DNA of 5,331 nt from Oxalobacter sp. (lineage in GTDB: Bacteria > Pseudomonadota > Gammaproteobacteria > Burkholderiales > Burkholderiaceae_D), in NCBI GenBank assembly GCA_012512465.1, contig JAAZED010000263.1, positions 1 to 5,331 of the forward strand, read 5' to 3'. The notes under the pieces are model-generated. The model worked only from the letters and a program-made list of their open reading frames with translations. It searched no databases and was not told the origin of the DNA. The position numbers were made by a program, and so were the translations under genes. Below, in pieces: positions 1 to 5,210 of this stretch (its first letter is position 1; the number at the start of each line of letters is the position of its first letter).

Positions 1-159
1 AACCAGCAGACCGGAACACAAACCCAGCACGATCAGGATACCGGCTTTCCTGCCGCGAAGCGCCGATTGGGTCAGGACAAAGATATTGTCCGGCCCCGGC
101 ACAATAGCAAGAATCATGCAGGCAATAAAATAGGTAACGAGAACATCAGACGGAATCAT
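1..159 (-). CDS. LysE/RhtB-family amino-acid exporter, N-terminal 53 residues (runs off the left edge)
   Basis: Reading from 159 down to 1 there is an open frame of 53 codons with no stop. The N-terminus has a hydrophobic first segment (about residues 6-20) followed by PGPDN at residues 21-25, then a basic turn with QSALRGRKAG and a second hydrophobic segment starting near residue 40. PGPDN/PGPN after the first helix is the hallmark of the LysE/RhtB inner-membrane translocators, which export amino acids such as lysine, threonine or homoserine; the substrate cannot be told from this piece. The ATG at 159-157 places the motif about 20 residues in, as is usual for the family, and no in-frame alternative start lies just upstream. 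No clear Shine-Dalgarno precedes it. The gene is divergent from rplM and shares the 160-395 intergenic region with it. The C-terminal three quarters lie outside the window. Confidence 0.85.
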   Translation of the reverse strand, partial: MIPSDVLVTYFIACMILAIVPGPDNIFVLTQSALRGRKAGILIVLGLCSGLLV

Positions 160-193
160 GCGGCATTCATGTAAAAGAAAAAGTAAGTAAGCA

Positions 194-222
194 AGAATAC
201 CCCAAGCCCAGTTTGGCGCCAA
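194..222 (-). promoter_or_regulatory. Candidate sigma70 promoter for the LysE-family gene
   Basis: On the - strand TTGGCG (222-217) and TATTCT (199-194) are separated by exactly 17 bp. Each hexamer matches four of six consensus positions. The predicted start near base 187 would give a leader of about 28 nt before the exporter ATG. The -35 hexamer lies inside the perfect 10-bp palindrome TTGGCGCCAA (213-222). The assignment is by motif and spacing only, and a weak promoter such as this can occur by chance. Confidence 0.35.
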
Positions 223-262
223 TCACCTGTTGCCTTTTTTGATGAAAAATCAGCCACCTGAA

Positions 263-292
263 TTGACGCCGGAGGAAAGCAGGGGCTATAAT
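263..292 (+). promoter_or_regulatory. Strong sigma70 promoter of the rplM-rpsI operon
   Basis: TTGACG at 263-268 (five of six to consensus) and a perfect TATAAT at 287-292 are separated by 18 bp. Transcription would start near base 299-300, giving an untranslated leader of about 96 nt before the rplM ATG at 396. A near-consensus promoter is what one expects for a ribosomal protein operon. The region between this promoter and the exporter gene (160-262) holds nothing else I can identify apart from the divergent promoter candidate. Confidence 0.8.
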
Positions 293-299
293 GCAAGGC

Positions 300-395
300 T
301 TCCCATACGCTCGGGAATATGACAGAAGGCTGAGTCCGTCCGTTTTTGACGCCGGAACCACCCGTTTGAGCGAATAAAAACCAATAGGAATAACC
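300..395 (+). promoter_or_regulatory. Structured 5' leader of rplM, possible autoregulatory site
   Basis: The leader starts with a small hairpin, TTCCC (300-304) with GGGAA (313-317) and an 8-nt loop. An alternative long-range pairing exists: CGCTC (308-312) with GAGCG (368-372), plus GGG (313-315) with CCC (361-363). The two structures share bases and cannot form together. The Shine-Dalgarno AGGAA (386-390) lies shortly after the distal arm. In E. coli the rplM-rpsI operon is repressed by its own product L13 acting on the leader mRNA. Whether this leader does the same is inference; I do not recognise a known L13-binding motif. Confidence 0.35.
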
Positions 396-824
396 ATGAA
401 AACCTTTTCCGCCAAGGACCATGAAGTCCAGCGCGAGTGGTTTGTGATTGACGCAACCGACAAGGTGCTCGGACGTGTTGCCAGCGAAGTGGCACGCCGA
501 CTGCGCGGCAAACACAAGCCGGAGTACACCCCGCACGTCGATACCGGCGACTACATCATTGTGGTCAATGCCGGCAAACTGCGTGTGACTGGCGCAAAAA
601 ACACCGACAAGAAATACTATACCCACAGCGGCTATCCCGGTGGCATCTATGAAACGACATTTGGAAAAATGCAGCAGCGTTTTCCTGGCCGTGCCCTTGA
701 AAAAGCAGTCAAAGGCATGTTGCCCAAAGGCCCGCTTGGCTACGCCATGATCAAAAAGCTGAAGGTATACGGTGGTGACACCCACCCGCACACCGCGCAG
801 CAACCCAAGCCACTCGACATTTAA
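396..824 (+). CDS. rplM: 50S ribosomal protein L13 (uL13)
   Basis: This encodes a 142-residue protein, the same length as E. coli L13, one of the early-assembling proteins of the large subunit that binds 23S rRNA. The N-terminal MKTFSAK and [13 protein letters not shown] (residues 15-27), the central [16 protein letters not shown] and the family signature region [20 protein letters not shown] (about 106-125) are all intact, as is the terminal HPHTAQQP stretch. The ATG is supported by AGGAA at 386-390 with a 5-nt gap. The gene is the first of a two-gene operon; rpsI begins 9 bases after its stop, an arrangement conserved across bacteria. It is probably transcribed from the TTGACG/TATAAT promoter at 263-292. 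I see nothing unusual in the protein. Confidence 0.98.
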   Translation: MKTFSAKDHEVQREWFVIDATDKVLGRVASEVARRLRGKHKPEYTPHVDTGDYIIVVNAGKLRVTGAKNTDKKYYTHSGYPGGIYETTFGKMQQRFPGRALEKAVKGMLPKGPLGYAMIKKLKVYGGDTHPHTAQQPKPLDI

Positions 825-833
825 GGAACTGAC

Positions 834-1226
834 ATGATCGGTAACTACAATTATGGAACCGGCCGTCGCAAAAGTGCAGTGGCTCGTGTATTCCTCAAAA
901 GCGGCACCGGCAAAATCACCGTCAATGGCAAGCCGGCCGAAGATTATTTTTCACGCCAGACCGGCCTGATGATCATTCGTCAGCCACTGGAACTGACTGA
1001 CAACCTTGAGCGTTTTGACATCATGGTCAATGTCCATGGTGGCGGCGAATCCGGCCAGGCAGGTGCTGTGCGTCATGGTATCAGCCGTGCGCTGGTGGAC
1101 TATGACACCGCACTGAAACCGGACTTGTCCAACGCAGGCTTCATCACTCGTGACGCCCGTGAAGTCGAACGCAAGAAAGTCGGCCTTCGCAAAGCACGCA
1201 GAGCCAAACAGTTCTCCAAGCGTTAA
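834..1226 (+). CDS. rpsI: 30S ribosomal protein S9 (uS9)
   Basis: The 130-residue product has the length of the bacterial S9 family. [12 protein letters not shown] (residues 8-19) opens the domain, the signature [19 protein letters not shown] spans 69-87, and [18 protein letters not shown] leads to the conserved C-terminal QFSKR. S9 sits in the head of the small subunit, and its C-terminal tail ending in Lys-Arg reaches the P-site tRNA anticodon stem; those last residues are present here. The start is fixed by AAGGA at 823-827, which overlaps the rplM stop, so translation of the two cistrons is likely coupled. Two hairpins directly follow the stop and end the operon. The [20 protein letters not shown] start is closest, from memory, to Burkholderiales sequences. 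Confidence 0.98.
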   Translation: MIGNYNYGTGRRKSAVARVFLKSGTGKITVNGKPAEDYFSRQTGLMIIRQPLELTDNLERFDIMVNVHGGGESGQAGAVRHGISRALVDYDTALKPDLSNAGFITRDAREVERKKVGLRKARRAKQFSKR

Positions 1227-1236
1227 TTGTTTTGTC

Positions 1237-1265
1237 AAAGGCCTGCCGCCACGGCACAGGCCTTT
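1237..1265 (+). repeat. Inverted repeat after rpsI, first of two tandem hairpins
   Basis: AAAGGCCTG (1237-1245) and CAGGCCTTT (1257-1265) form a perfect 9-bp stem around an 11-nt loop in which CCG and CGG could pair further. It starts 10 bases after the rpsI stop. Only a weak T-run follows, so it may be an auxiliary terminator or an mRNA 3'-end stabiliser acting with the stronger hairpin 10 bases downstream. Confidence 0.7.
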
Positions 1266-1274
1266 ATCGCTTTC

Positions 1275-1307
1275 AAAGCCGCCAGTACCTGTACTGGCGG
1301 CTTTTTT
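1275..1307 (+). terminator. Intrinsic terminator of the rplM-rpsI operon
   Basis: AAAGCCGCCAGTAC (1275-1288) and GTACTGGCGGCTTT (1291-1304) are perfectly complementary over 14 bases. With a realistic 4-nt loop this leaves a 13-bp, GC-rich stem, followed by a T-run (1302-1307). The A-tract on the left arm makes it potentially bidirectional. It cleanly separates the ribosomal operon from argC. Confidence 0.92.
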
Positions 1308-1352
1308 GTATCCGGCATGCGGGTTTTTAACGCAGAAAAGAAAAACAGGCTT

Positions 1353-1358
1353 TACAAT
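1353..1358 (+). promoter_or_regulatory. Possible -10 element for argC
   Basis: TACAAT at 1353-1358 matches TATAAT at five of six positions and would start transcription near base 1365, about 29 nt before the argC ATG. The best upstream hexamer, TTAACG (1327-1332), is 20 bp away, which is too far for a good promoter. Because a strong terminator precedes argC, a promoter must exist in 1308-1393, and this is the best candidate. No ARG box is obvious. Confidence 0.35.
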
Positions 1359-1393
1359 GTGCCTCATTCATTTCATGTACAGCGAGGATTATC

Positions 1394-2443
1394 ATGATCA
1401 AGGTTGGAATCGTAGGAGGAACAGGCTATACCGGTGTCGAACTGCTGCGCCTCTTGTCAGCCCATCCGCGGGCGCGTCTTACTGCCATCACCTCCCGAAA
1501 CGAGAGTGGCCTGCATGTCGCGAAAATGTATCCCTCCCTGCGCGGCCTGGTGGACCTGGCTTTCACCTCGCCTGACGAAACCCGGCTGACCGATTGTGAT
1601 GTCGTCTTTTTTGCCACACCACATGGTGTCGCCATGGAACAGGCGCCGGAACTGCTTTTAGGCGGCGTAAAGGTGATTGATCTGGCTGCCGACTTCCGTT
1701 TTCAGGACAAAGTTGTTTTCCAGGAATGGTACGGCATGCCGCATTCCCAGCCCGACATTCTGGCAGAAGCAGTTTATGGCCTGCCGGAGATCAATCGTGA
1801 AGCCATCAAAAAAGCCCGTGTGATTGGCCTTCCCGGCTGCTACCCGACAACCGTCCAGCTTGGCTATGCACCGCTTTTGCGTCAGGATAAGCCCCTCGTT
1901 GACGAATCCCGGCTGATTGCCGACTGCAAATCCGGCACCTCGGGTGCCGGACGCCGGGCAGAAATCGGCATGCTGATGGCAGAAGCCTCGGACAATTTCC
2001 GGGCTTATGGTGTTTCCGGGCACCGTCATCAACCGGAAATCGTGCAGGGATTGAAAGCGATGACAAAAAACCGGCGGGAAATCGGCCTGACTTTTGTGCC
2101 GCATCTGACCCCCATGATCCGGGGCATTCATTCCACGCTGTATGCAACCCTTTTACCCGAAGCGCGTGATATGGATTTCCAGGCACTTTACGAAAACCAT
2201 TACCGCACCGATCCTTTCGTGGATGTCATGCCGGCAGGCAGCCATCCGGACACCCGCTCCGTCAGAGGCTCCAATTTCCTGCGCATCGCCCTGCATCGTC
2301 CCGGCAATGGCGATACACTGGTGATCCTGGTAGTGGAAGACAATCTGGTCAAGGGCGCCGCAGGACAGGGTGTCCAGTGCATGAACCTGATGTTTGGCCT
2401 GGACGAGACTACGGGCCTTATCCATGCGCCTCTCGTCCCCTGA
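1394..2443 (+). CDS. argC: N-acetyl-gamma-glutamyl-phosphate reductase
   Basis: This cytosolic enzyme performs the third step of arginine biosynthesis, the NADPH-dependent reduction of N-acetylglutamyl-5-phosphate to N-acetylglutamate semialdehyde. The 349-residue product starts with the Rossmann nucleotide-binding loop [10 protein letters not shown] (residues 5-14). The catalytic cysteine lies in the family signature GLPGCYPT at Cys149. SGTSGAGR (180-187) and GHRHQPEI (209-216, with His210 and His212) are further conserved active-site regions. The length and the GGTGYTG start fit the long ArgC type rather than the shorter ~310-residue form. GAGGA at 1384-1388 supports the ATG at 1394. It is isolated from rpsI by a terminator. 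No terminator separates it from erpA, 65 bases downstream, so read-through into erpA is possible. No other arg genes are in view, as is common in proteobacteria with dispersed arg genes. Confidence 0.97.
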   Translation: MIKVGIVGGTGYTGVELLRLLSAHPRARLTAITSRNESGLHVAKMYPSLRGLVDLAFTSPDETRLTDCDVVFFATPHGVAMEQAPELLLGGVKVIDLAADFRFQDKVVFQEWYGMPHSQPDILAEAVYGLPEINREAIKKARVIGLPGCYPTTVQLGYAPLLRQDKPLVDESRLIADCKSGTSGAGRRAEIGMLMAEASDNFRAYGVSGHRHQPEIVQGLKAMTKNRREIGLTFVPHLTPMIRGIHSTLYATLLPEARDMDFQALYENHYRTDPFVDVMPAGSHPDTRSVRGSNFLRIALHRPGNGDTLVILVVEDNLVKGAAGQGVQCMNLMFGLDETTGLIHAPLVP

Positions 2444-2474
2444 TGACGATCAAGCAGGAAAATAACAGGTCGCT

Positions 2475-2480
2475 TATAAT
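2475..2480 (+). promoter_or_regulatory. Possible -10 element for erpA
   Basis: A perfect TATAAT lies in the 65-base argC-erpA gap and would start transcription about 22 nt before the erpA ATG. I find no convincing -35 hexamer at 16-18 bp (bases 2451-2457 read CAAGCAG) and no TGn extension, so it may be weak or activator-dependent. erpA could also be served by read-through from argC. Confidence 0.4.
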
Positions 2481-2498
2481 AAAACCATCTTTTTTTCT

Positions 2499-2502
2499 GG
2501 AG
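2499..2502 (+). promoter_or_regulatory. Ribosome binding site that decides the erpA start
   Basis: GGAG with a 6-nt gap to the ATG at 2509. The reading frame stays open upstream to an ATG at 2377 inside argC, which would add 44 residues. The well-placed GGAG, the separate TATAAT and the usual ErpA length all favour 2509. Confidence 0.75.
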
Positions 2503-2508
2503 TACACA

Positions 2509-2859
2509 ATGAATGCAGCAATTGAAATGCCGGCACCGATCAACTTTACTGACAGCGCGGCAAACAAGGTGGCTGAGCTGATCGCAGAAGAAGGCAACCC
2601 GGATCTCAAACTCCGTGTTTTTGTTCAGGGCGGCGGCTGTTCAGGTTTTCAGTATGGTTTCACTTTTGATGAATCCGTCAATGACGATGACACCACCATG
2701 ATGAAAAACGGGGTACAACTGCTGATTGACGCCATCAGCTACCAGTATCTGGTCGGCGCTGAAATTGATTATCGTGAAGATATCAATGGCTCGCAGTTTG
2801 TCATCAAAAACCCGAATGTCTCCACCACCTGCGGCTGCGGCTCTTCCTTCGCGCCCTGA
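2509..2859 (+). CDS. erpA: A-type iron-sulfur cluster carrier/insertion protein ErpA
   Basis: The 116-residue protein carries the HesB/IscA-type fold with the three invariant cluster-binding cysteines: Cys44 in [11 protein letters not shown] and Cys108 and Cys110 in TCGCGSSF near the C-terminus. Members of this family accept Fe-S clusters from the IscU/SufB scaffolds and pass them to target enzymes; E. coli ErpA serves respiratory enzymes and the isoprenoid pathway proteins IspG and IspH. The choice of ErpA over IscA rests on the N-terminal [20 protein letters not shown], the QYGFTFDE stretch and the neighbourhood beside argC, and is likely rather than certain. The start at 2509 is chosen from the GGAG at 2499-2502. 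A strong terminator begins 16 bases after the stop, so it is not cotranscribed with the isc genes that start 170 bases further on. Confidence 0.94.
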   Translation: MNAAIEMPAPINFTDSAANKVAELIAEEGNPDLKLRVFVQGGGCSGFQYGFTFDESVNDDDTTMMKNGVQLLIDAISYQYLVGAEIDYREDINGSQFVIKNPNVSTTCGCGSSFAP

Positions 2860-2867
2860 TTAAACCG

Positions 2868-2931
2868 TCATATGGAAAAGGACGCGTAAACGCGTCCTTT
2901 TTTGCCTCCCGCGGCCGCCTCTTCCATATGA
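2868..2931. repeat. Outer inverted repeat enclosing the erpA terminator
   Basis: TCATATGGAA (2868-2877) and TTCCATATGA (2922-2931) are perfect 10-base complements and bracket the terminator hairpin, overlapping its left arm by two bases. Between the terminator and the right arm lies the 8-bp palindrome GCGGCCGC (2911-2918). The arrangement could be a larger stem-loop or the ends of a small palindromic element. I do not recognise it as a named repeat. Confidence 0.6.
2876..2903 (+). terminator. Intrinsic terminator of erpA
   Basis: AAAAGGACGCG (2876-2886) pairs perfectly with CGCGTCCTTTT (2891-2901) around a TAAA loop, and the T-run extends to 2903. The 11-bp stem with a six-T tail is a textbook Rho-independent terminator. 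It isolates iscR transcription from erpA. Confidence 0.93.
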
Positions 2932-2960
2932 TGTGACCTCCAGCAAAACTTTTTCACTTT

Positions 2961-2969
2961 TGCTATACT
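2961..2969 (+). promoter_or_regulatory. Extended -10 promoter of iscR-iscS-iscU
   Basis: TGCTATACT contains TATACT (2964-2969, five of six to TATAAT) preceded by the TGn extension, which can substitute for a poor -35; no good -35 hexamer lies at 16-18 bp. The start would fall near base 2976, about 54 nt before the iscR ATG. It overlaps the IscR operator at 2965-2989, which supports IscR repression. TTGAGT (2969-2974) paired with a degenerate -10 near 2992 is a weaker alternative. Confidence 0.6.
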
Positions 2970-2989
2970 TGAGTAAAAAATTCAAGTAT
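2965..2989. promoter_or_regulatory. Type 1 IscR operator
   Basis: The arms ATACTTGA (2965-2972) and TCAAGTAT (2982-2989) form a perfect 8-bp inverted repeat with a 9-bp AT-rich centre, 25 bp in total. Against the E. coli type 1 IscR consensus (ATASYYGACTR, three free bases, then YAGTCRRSTAT) it fits all but three of the 22 specified positions, and the mismatches lie in the centre. Type 1 sites bind [2Fe-2S]-IscR and mediate autorepression of the isc operon. The position just upstream of iscR, overlapping the predicted -10 and transcript start, fits that role. Confidence 0.85.
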
Positions 2990-3012
2990 TATCCTATCCC
3001 TGTTCGGATAAT
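2988..3012 (+). repeat. Inverted repeat in the iscR leader
   Basis: ATTATCC (2988-2994) and GGATAAT (3006-3012) are perfect complements around an 11-nt spacer; TATCC at 2995-2999 offers an alternative left arm. It abuts the IscR operator and ends 17 bases before the iscR ATG. It may be an mRNA hairpin near the ribosome binding site or a second protein site; neither is shown. Confidence 0.45.
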
Positions 3013-3029
3013 TCACCGGAAATAACGTT

Positions 3030-3506
3030 ATGCGTCTGACAACAAAAGGCCGTTTTGCCGTAAATGCCATGATTGACCTGACCCGAAACGAGGGTAACGG
3101 CCCGGTCACGCTTGCCAGTATCAGTGATCGGCAGGATATTTCGGTTGCCTATCTGGAACAGCTTTTTTCCAAGCTGCGCCGCCGTGACCTGGTCAAATCC
3201 ATCCGTGGGCCTGGCGGTGGCTACCGTCTCTCGCGGGATGCTGCAGACATCACGGTAGCCGATATTGTTTTTGCCGTGGATGAGCCGCTTGATGTGACCC
3301 GCTGCCAGGGCAATGGCAATTGCCAGCAGAGCGCAAAAGGCAATATTGAATGTATTACCCACAACCTGTGGGCCAGCCTGAATGAGCGTATCGTTGACTA
3401 TCTGGAATCCGTCTCCCTTGCGAAACTGGCAGGACAGGAGCGCGGAAAACCGGCCAGGCCCTCTGCCGGCGCCATCAACCAGGCGATCGTCTTTCAGGGG
3501 GAGTAA
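3030..3506 (+). CDS. iscR: Iron-sulfur cluster-responsive transcriptional regulator IscR (Rrf2 family)
   Basis: IscR represses the isc operon when loaded with a [2Fe-2S] cluster and regulates other genes in its apo form. The 158-residue product starts with the Rrf2 hallmark [17 protein letters not shown], then a winged helix-turn-helix with [15 protein letters not shown] (about 37-51, including Glu43, known in E. coli IscR for discriminating site types) and the wing RGPGGGYRL (59-67). The cluster ligands are Cys92, Cys98 and Cys108 with His111. In E. coli the third cysteine is 104 and the histidine 107, so the loop between the second and third cysteines is four residues longer here. The start has a modest CCGGA (3016-3020) upstream, but the MRLTT N-terminus leaves little doubt. 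The gene leads the isc operon, with iscS 10 bases downstream and a type 1 operator in its own promoter. Confidence 0.97.
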   Translation: MRLTTKGRFAVNAMIDLTRNEGNGPVTLASISDRQDISVAYLEQLFSKLRRRDLVKSIRGPGGGYRLSRDAADITVADIVFAVDEPLDVTRCQGNGNCQQSAKGNIECITHNLWASLNERIVDYLESVSLAKLAGQERGKPARPSAGAINQAIVFQGE

Positions 3507-3510
3507 AGGA
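3506..3510 (+). promoter_or_regulatory. Ribosome binding site that decides the iscS start
   Basis: AAGGA begins on the last base of the iscR stop and leaves a 6-nt gap to the ATG at 3517. The frame stays open upstream to 3382 inside iscR, and a second in-frame ATG lies at 3565 without a spaced Shine-Dalgarno, so 3517 is the best start. Confidence 0.8.
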
Positions 3511-3516
3511 CAAGCC

Positions 3517-4785
3517 ATGAGTACACCAGTAAATGAAACCGCATGCAGTATTATTCTGCCGGACATGACGTCAGAGCCTGTTCATCCTGTTTACATGGAT
3601 TATTCGGCAACCACGCCGGTGGACCCCCGTGTTGCCGACAAGATGATTCCTTACCTGGTTGAGCGTTTCGGCAATCCGGCATCAAGCAGCCACATGTATG
3701 GCTGGGAAGCGGAAAAAGCGGTAGAAGAAGCCAGAAGCCATGTTGCTGACATGATCAATGCTGATCCACGCGAAATCATCTGGACATCCGGCGCAACAGA
3801 AAGCAACAACCTGGCCTTGAAAGGCGCCGCCCATTTTTACAAGAATCGCGGCAAACACATTATCACCGTGAATACGGAACACAAGGCGGTACTGGATACC
3901 GTGCAGGAACTGGAACGCCAGGGCTTTGAGGCAACCTATCTTGATCCGCAGGAAAACGGCCTGATCACACTGGAGCAACTGGAAAAAGCCATCCGTCCCG
4001 ATACGATCCTGGTATCGGTCATGTGGGTTAACAATGAAATCGGCGTCATTCAACCGATTGCCGAAATCGGTGCGCTCTGCCGGGAACGCGGCATTATTTT
4101 CCATTGTGATGCGGCCCAGGCTGTCGGTAAGGTAGAAATCGACCTCAAAAAAACAAAAATTGATCTGCTGACTGTCACGGCACATAAAGTTTATGGCCCC
4201 AAAGGCGTTGGCGCACTTTACGTTTGCCGCCGTCCGCGTGTGCGCCTGGAAGCCCAGATGCATGGCGGCGGTCACGAGCGTGGACTGCGCTCCGGTACGC
4301 TCCCCACCCACCAGATTGTCGGCATGGGTGAAGCTTTCCGGATTGCCAGAGAAGAAATGGATGAGGAAAATGCCAGGATGCGGGTGTTTTCGGAGCGGCT
4401 TGCAAAAGGCCTGTCTGCAATCGAGGCAACCGTGATTAACGGCGATATGGAGCACCGCGTCCCGCATAATCTCAATGTCAGCTTCAATTACATTGAAGGT
4501 GAGTCGCTCATGATGTCCATGAAGGGCCTGGCAGTCTCTTCCGGCTCAGCCTGTACATCGGCCACTCTGGAACCCTCCTACGTATTGCGCTCCCTGGGCA
4601 GAAGTGATGAACTGGCACACAGTTCGATCCGTTTTACCATCGGGCGTTTTACGACCGAGCAGGAAATCGACTATGCGATTGCTCTGGTAACGGAACGGGT
4701 TGCCAAGTTGCGTGAACTTTCCCCATTGTGGGACATGTACAAGGAAGGCGTGGATCTTTCGACTATCCAGTGGGCAGCCCACTGA
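3517..4785 (+). CDS. iscS: Cysteine desulfurase IscS
   Basis: IscS is a PLP-dependent homodimer that turns L-cysteine into L-alanine and holds the sulfur as a persulfide, which it gives to IscU and to tRNA thiolation and other partners. The 422-residue product aligns along its length with E. coli IscS as I recall it. Visible are [14 protein letters not shown] (26-39), TSGATESNN, His122 in TEHKAV, the PLP-binding Lys224 in [25 protein letters not shown], and the persulfide-forming Cys346 in SSGSACTSA on the mobile loop. The C-terminal [19 protein letters not shown], which contacts IscU in characterised IscS, is intact. The predicted N-terminus is 20 residues longer than in E. coli, with a non-conserved stretch containing Cys10. 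A later start at 3565 (Met17) would shorten this to four extra residues but lacks a good ribosome binding site. It is co-operonic with iscR (10-base gap) and iscU (24-base gap). Confidence 0.98.
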   Translation: MSTPVNETACSIILPDMTSEPVHPVYMDYSATTPVDPRVADKMIPYLVERFGNPASSSHMYGWEAEKAVEEARSHVADMINADPREIIWTSGATESNNLALKGAAHFYKNRGKHIITVNTEHKAVLDTVQELERQGFEATYLDPQENGLITLEQLEKAIRPDTILVSVMWVNNEIGVIQPIAEIGALCRERGIIFHCDAAQAVGKVEIDLKKTKIDLLTVTAHKVYGPKGVGALYVCRRPRVRLEAQMHGGGHERGLRSGTLPTHQIVGMGEAFRIAREEMDEENARMRVFSERLAKGLSAIEATVINGDMEHRVPHNLNVSFNYIEGESLMMSMKGLAVSSGSACTSATLEPSYVLRSLGRSDELAHSSIRFTIGRFTTEQEIDYAIALVTERVAKLRELSPLWDMYKEGVDLSTIQWAAH

Positions 4786-4809
4786 AAAGCCAAGGAAACG
4801 GAGTAACAC

Positions 4810-5205
4810 ATGACATATTCGCATAAAGTACTTGATCATTATGAAAACCCGCGCAATGTCGGGGCTTTTGACAAGGATGACGAAACCGTGGGTACCGGCA
4901 TGGTTGGCGCCCCGGCCTGTGGCGATGTAATGAAGCTGCAGATCAAGGTCAACAAGGAAGGCATGATTGAAGATGCCCGTTTCAAGACTTACGGGTGCGG
5001 CTCTGCCATTGCCTCAAGCTCCCTCGTGACAGAATGGGTCAAGGGAAAAACACTGGATGAAGCCCTGGCAATCAAGAATTCGGAAATTGCCGAGGAGCTC
5101 GCCCTCCCCCCGGTGAAGATCCACTGTTCCATCCTGGCAGAAGATGCCATCAAGGCGGCAGTGGCGGATTATCGTCAGCGCAACACCGATACGGAAAACA
5201 CCTGA
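4810..5205 (+). CDS. iscU: Fe-S cluster assembly scaffold IscU
   Basis: IscU is the cytosolic scaffold on which [2Fe-2S] clusters are built from IscS-derived sulfur and iron, before HscA/HscB-assisted transfer to carriers. The 131-residue product, near the 128 of E. coli, keeps the assembly-site residues Cys37 and Asp39 (GAPACGDV), Cys63 (YGCGSA), and His105 and Cys106 (KIHCSIL). LPPVK at 99-103 is the motif recognised by the HscA chaperone, so an hscA gene is expected in the genome although not in this window. GGAG at 4800-4803 with a 6-nt gap sets the start. The N-terminal YSHKVLDHYENPRNVG is typical. The last residues (NTDTENT) are less conserved and harmless. In most proteobacteria iscA follows directly; here the next 126 bases do not encode it. 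Confidence 0.98.
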   Translation: MTYSHKVLDHYENPRNVGAFDKDDETVGTGMVGAPACGDVMKLQIKVNKEGMIEDARFKTYGCGSAIASSSLVTEWVKGKTLDEALAIKNSEIAEELALPPVKIHCSILAEDAIKAAVADYRQRNTDTENT

Positions 5206-5210
5206 GGAAA

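Noticed and set aside
346..377. Second rplM promoter using TTGACG at 346-351
   Set aside because: No acceptable -10 hexamer at 16-18 bp; the nearest A/T-rich match is about 20 bp away and would leave almost no leader.
156..803. 215-codon open frame on the - strand opposite rplM
   Set aside because: It lies antisense to an unmistakable L13 gene, has no recognisable domain and is explained by codon bias of rplM.
1658..2186. Overlapping - strand frames opposite argC
   Set aside because: Antisense to conserved argC coding sequence with no domain or ribosome binding site support.
2481..2505. Type 2 IscR site upstream of erpA
   Set aside because: Only the left half AxxxCC fits; the right-half TAxGG is out of register and several specified bases mismatch.
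2377..2508. N-terminally extended start for erpA inside argC
   Set aside because: The extra 44 residues are encoded within argC and the promoter gap, are not part of the A-type carrier family, and a good GGAG precedes the start at 2509.
3382..3516. N-terminally extended start for iscS inside iscR
   Set aside because: The added 45 residues are out-of-frame iscR sequence, while 3517 has AAGGA at proper spacing.
3682..4467. 261-codon open frame on the - strand opposite iscS
   Set aside because: Fully inside iscS, Cys- and Phe-rich without any family motif; a shadow of the real gene.
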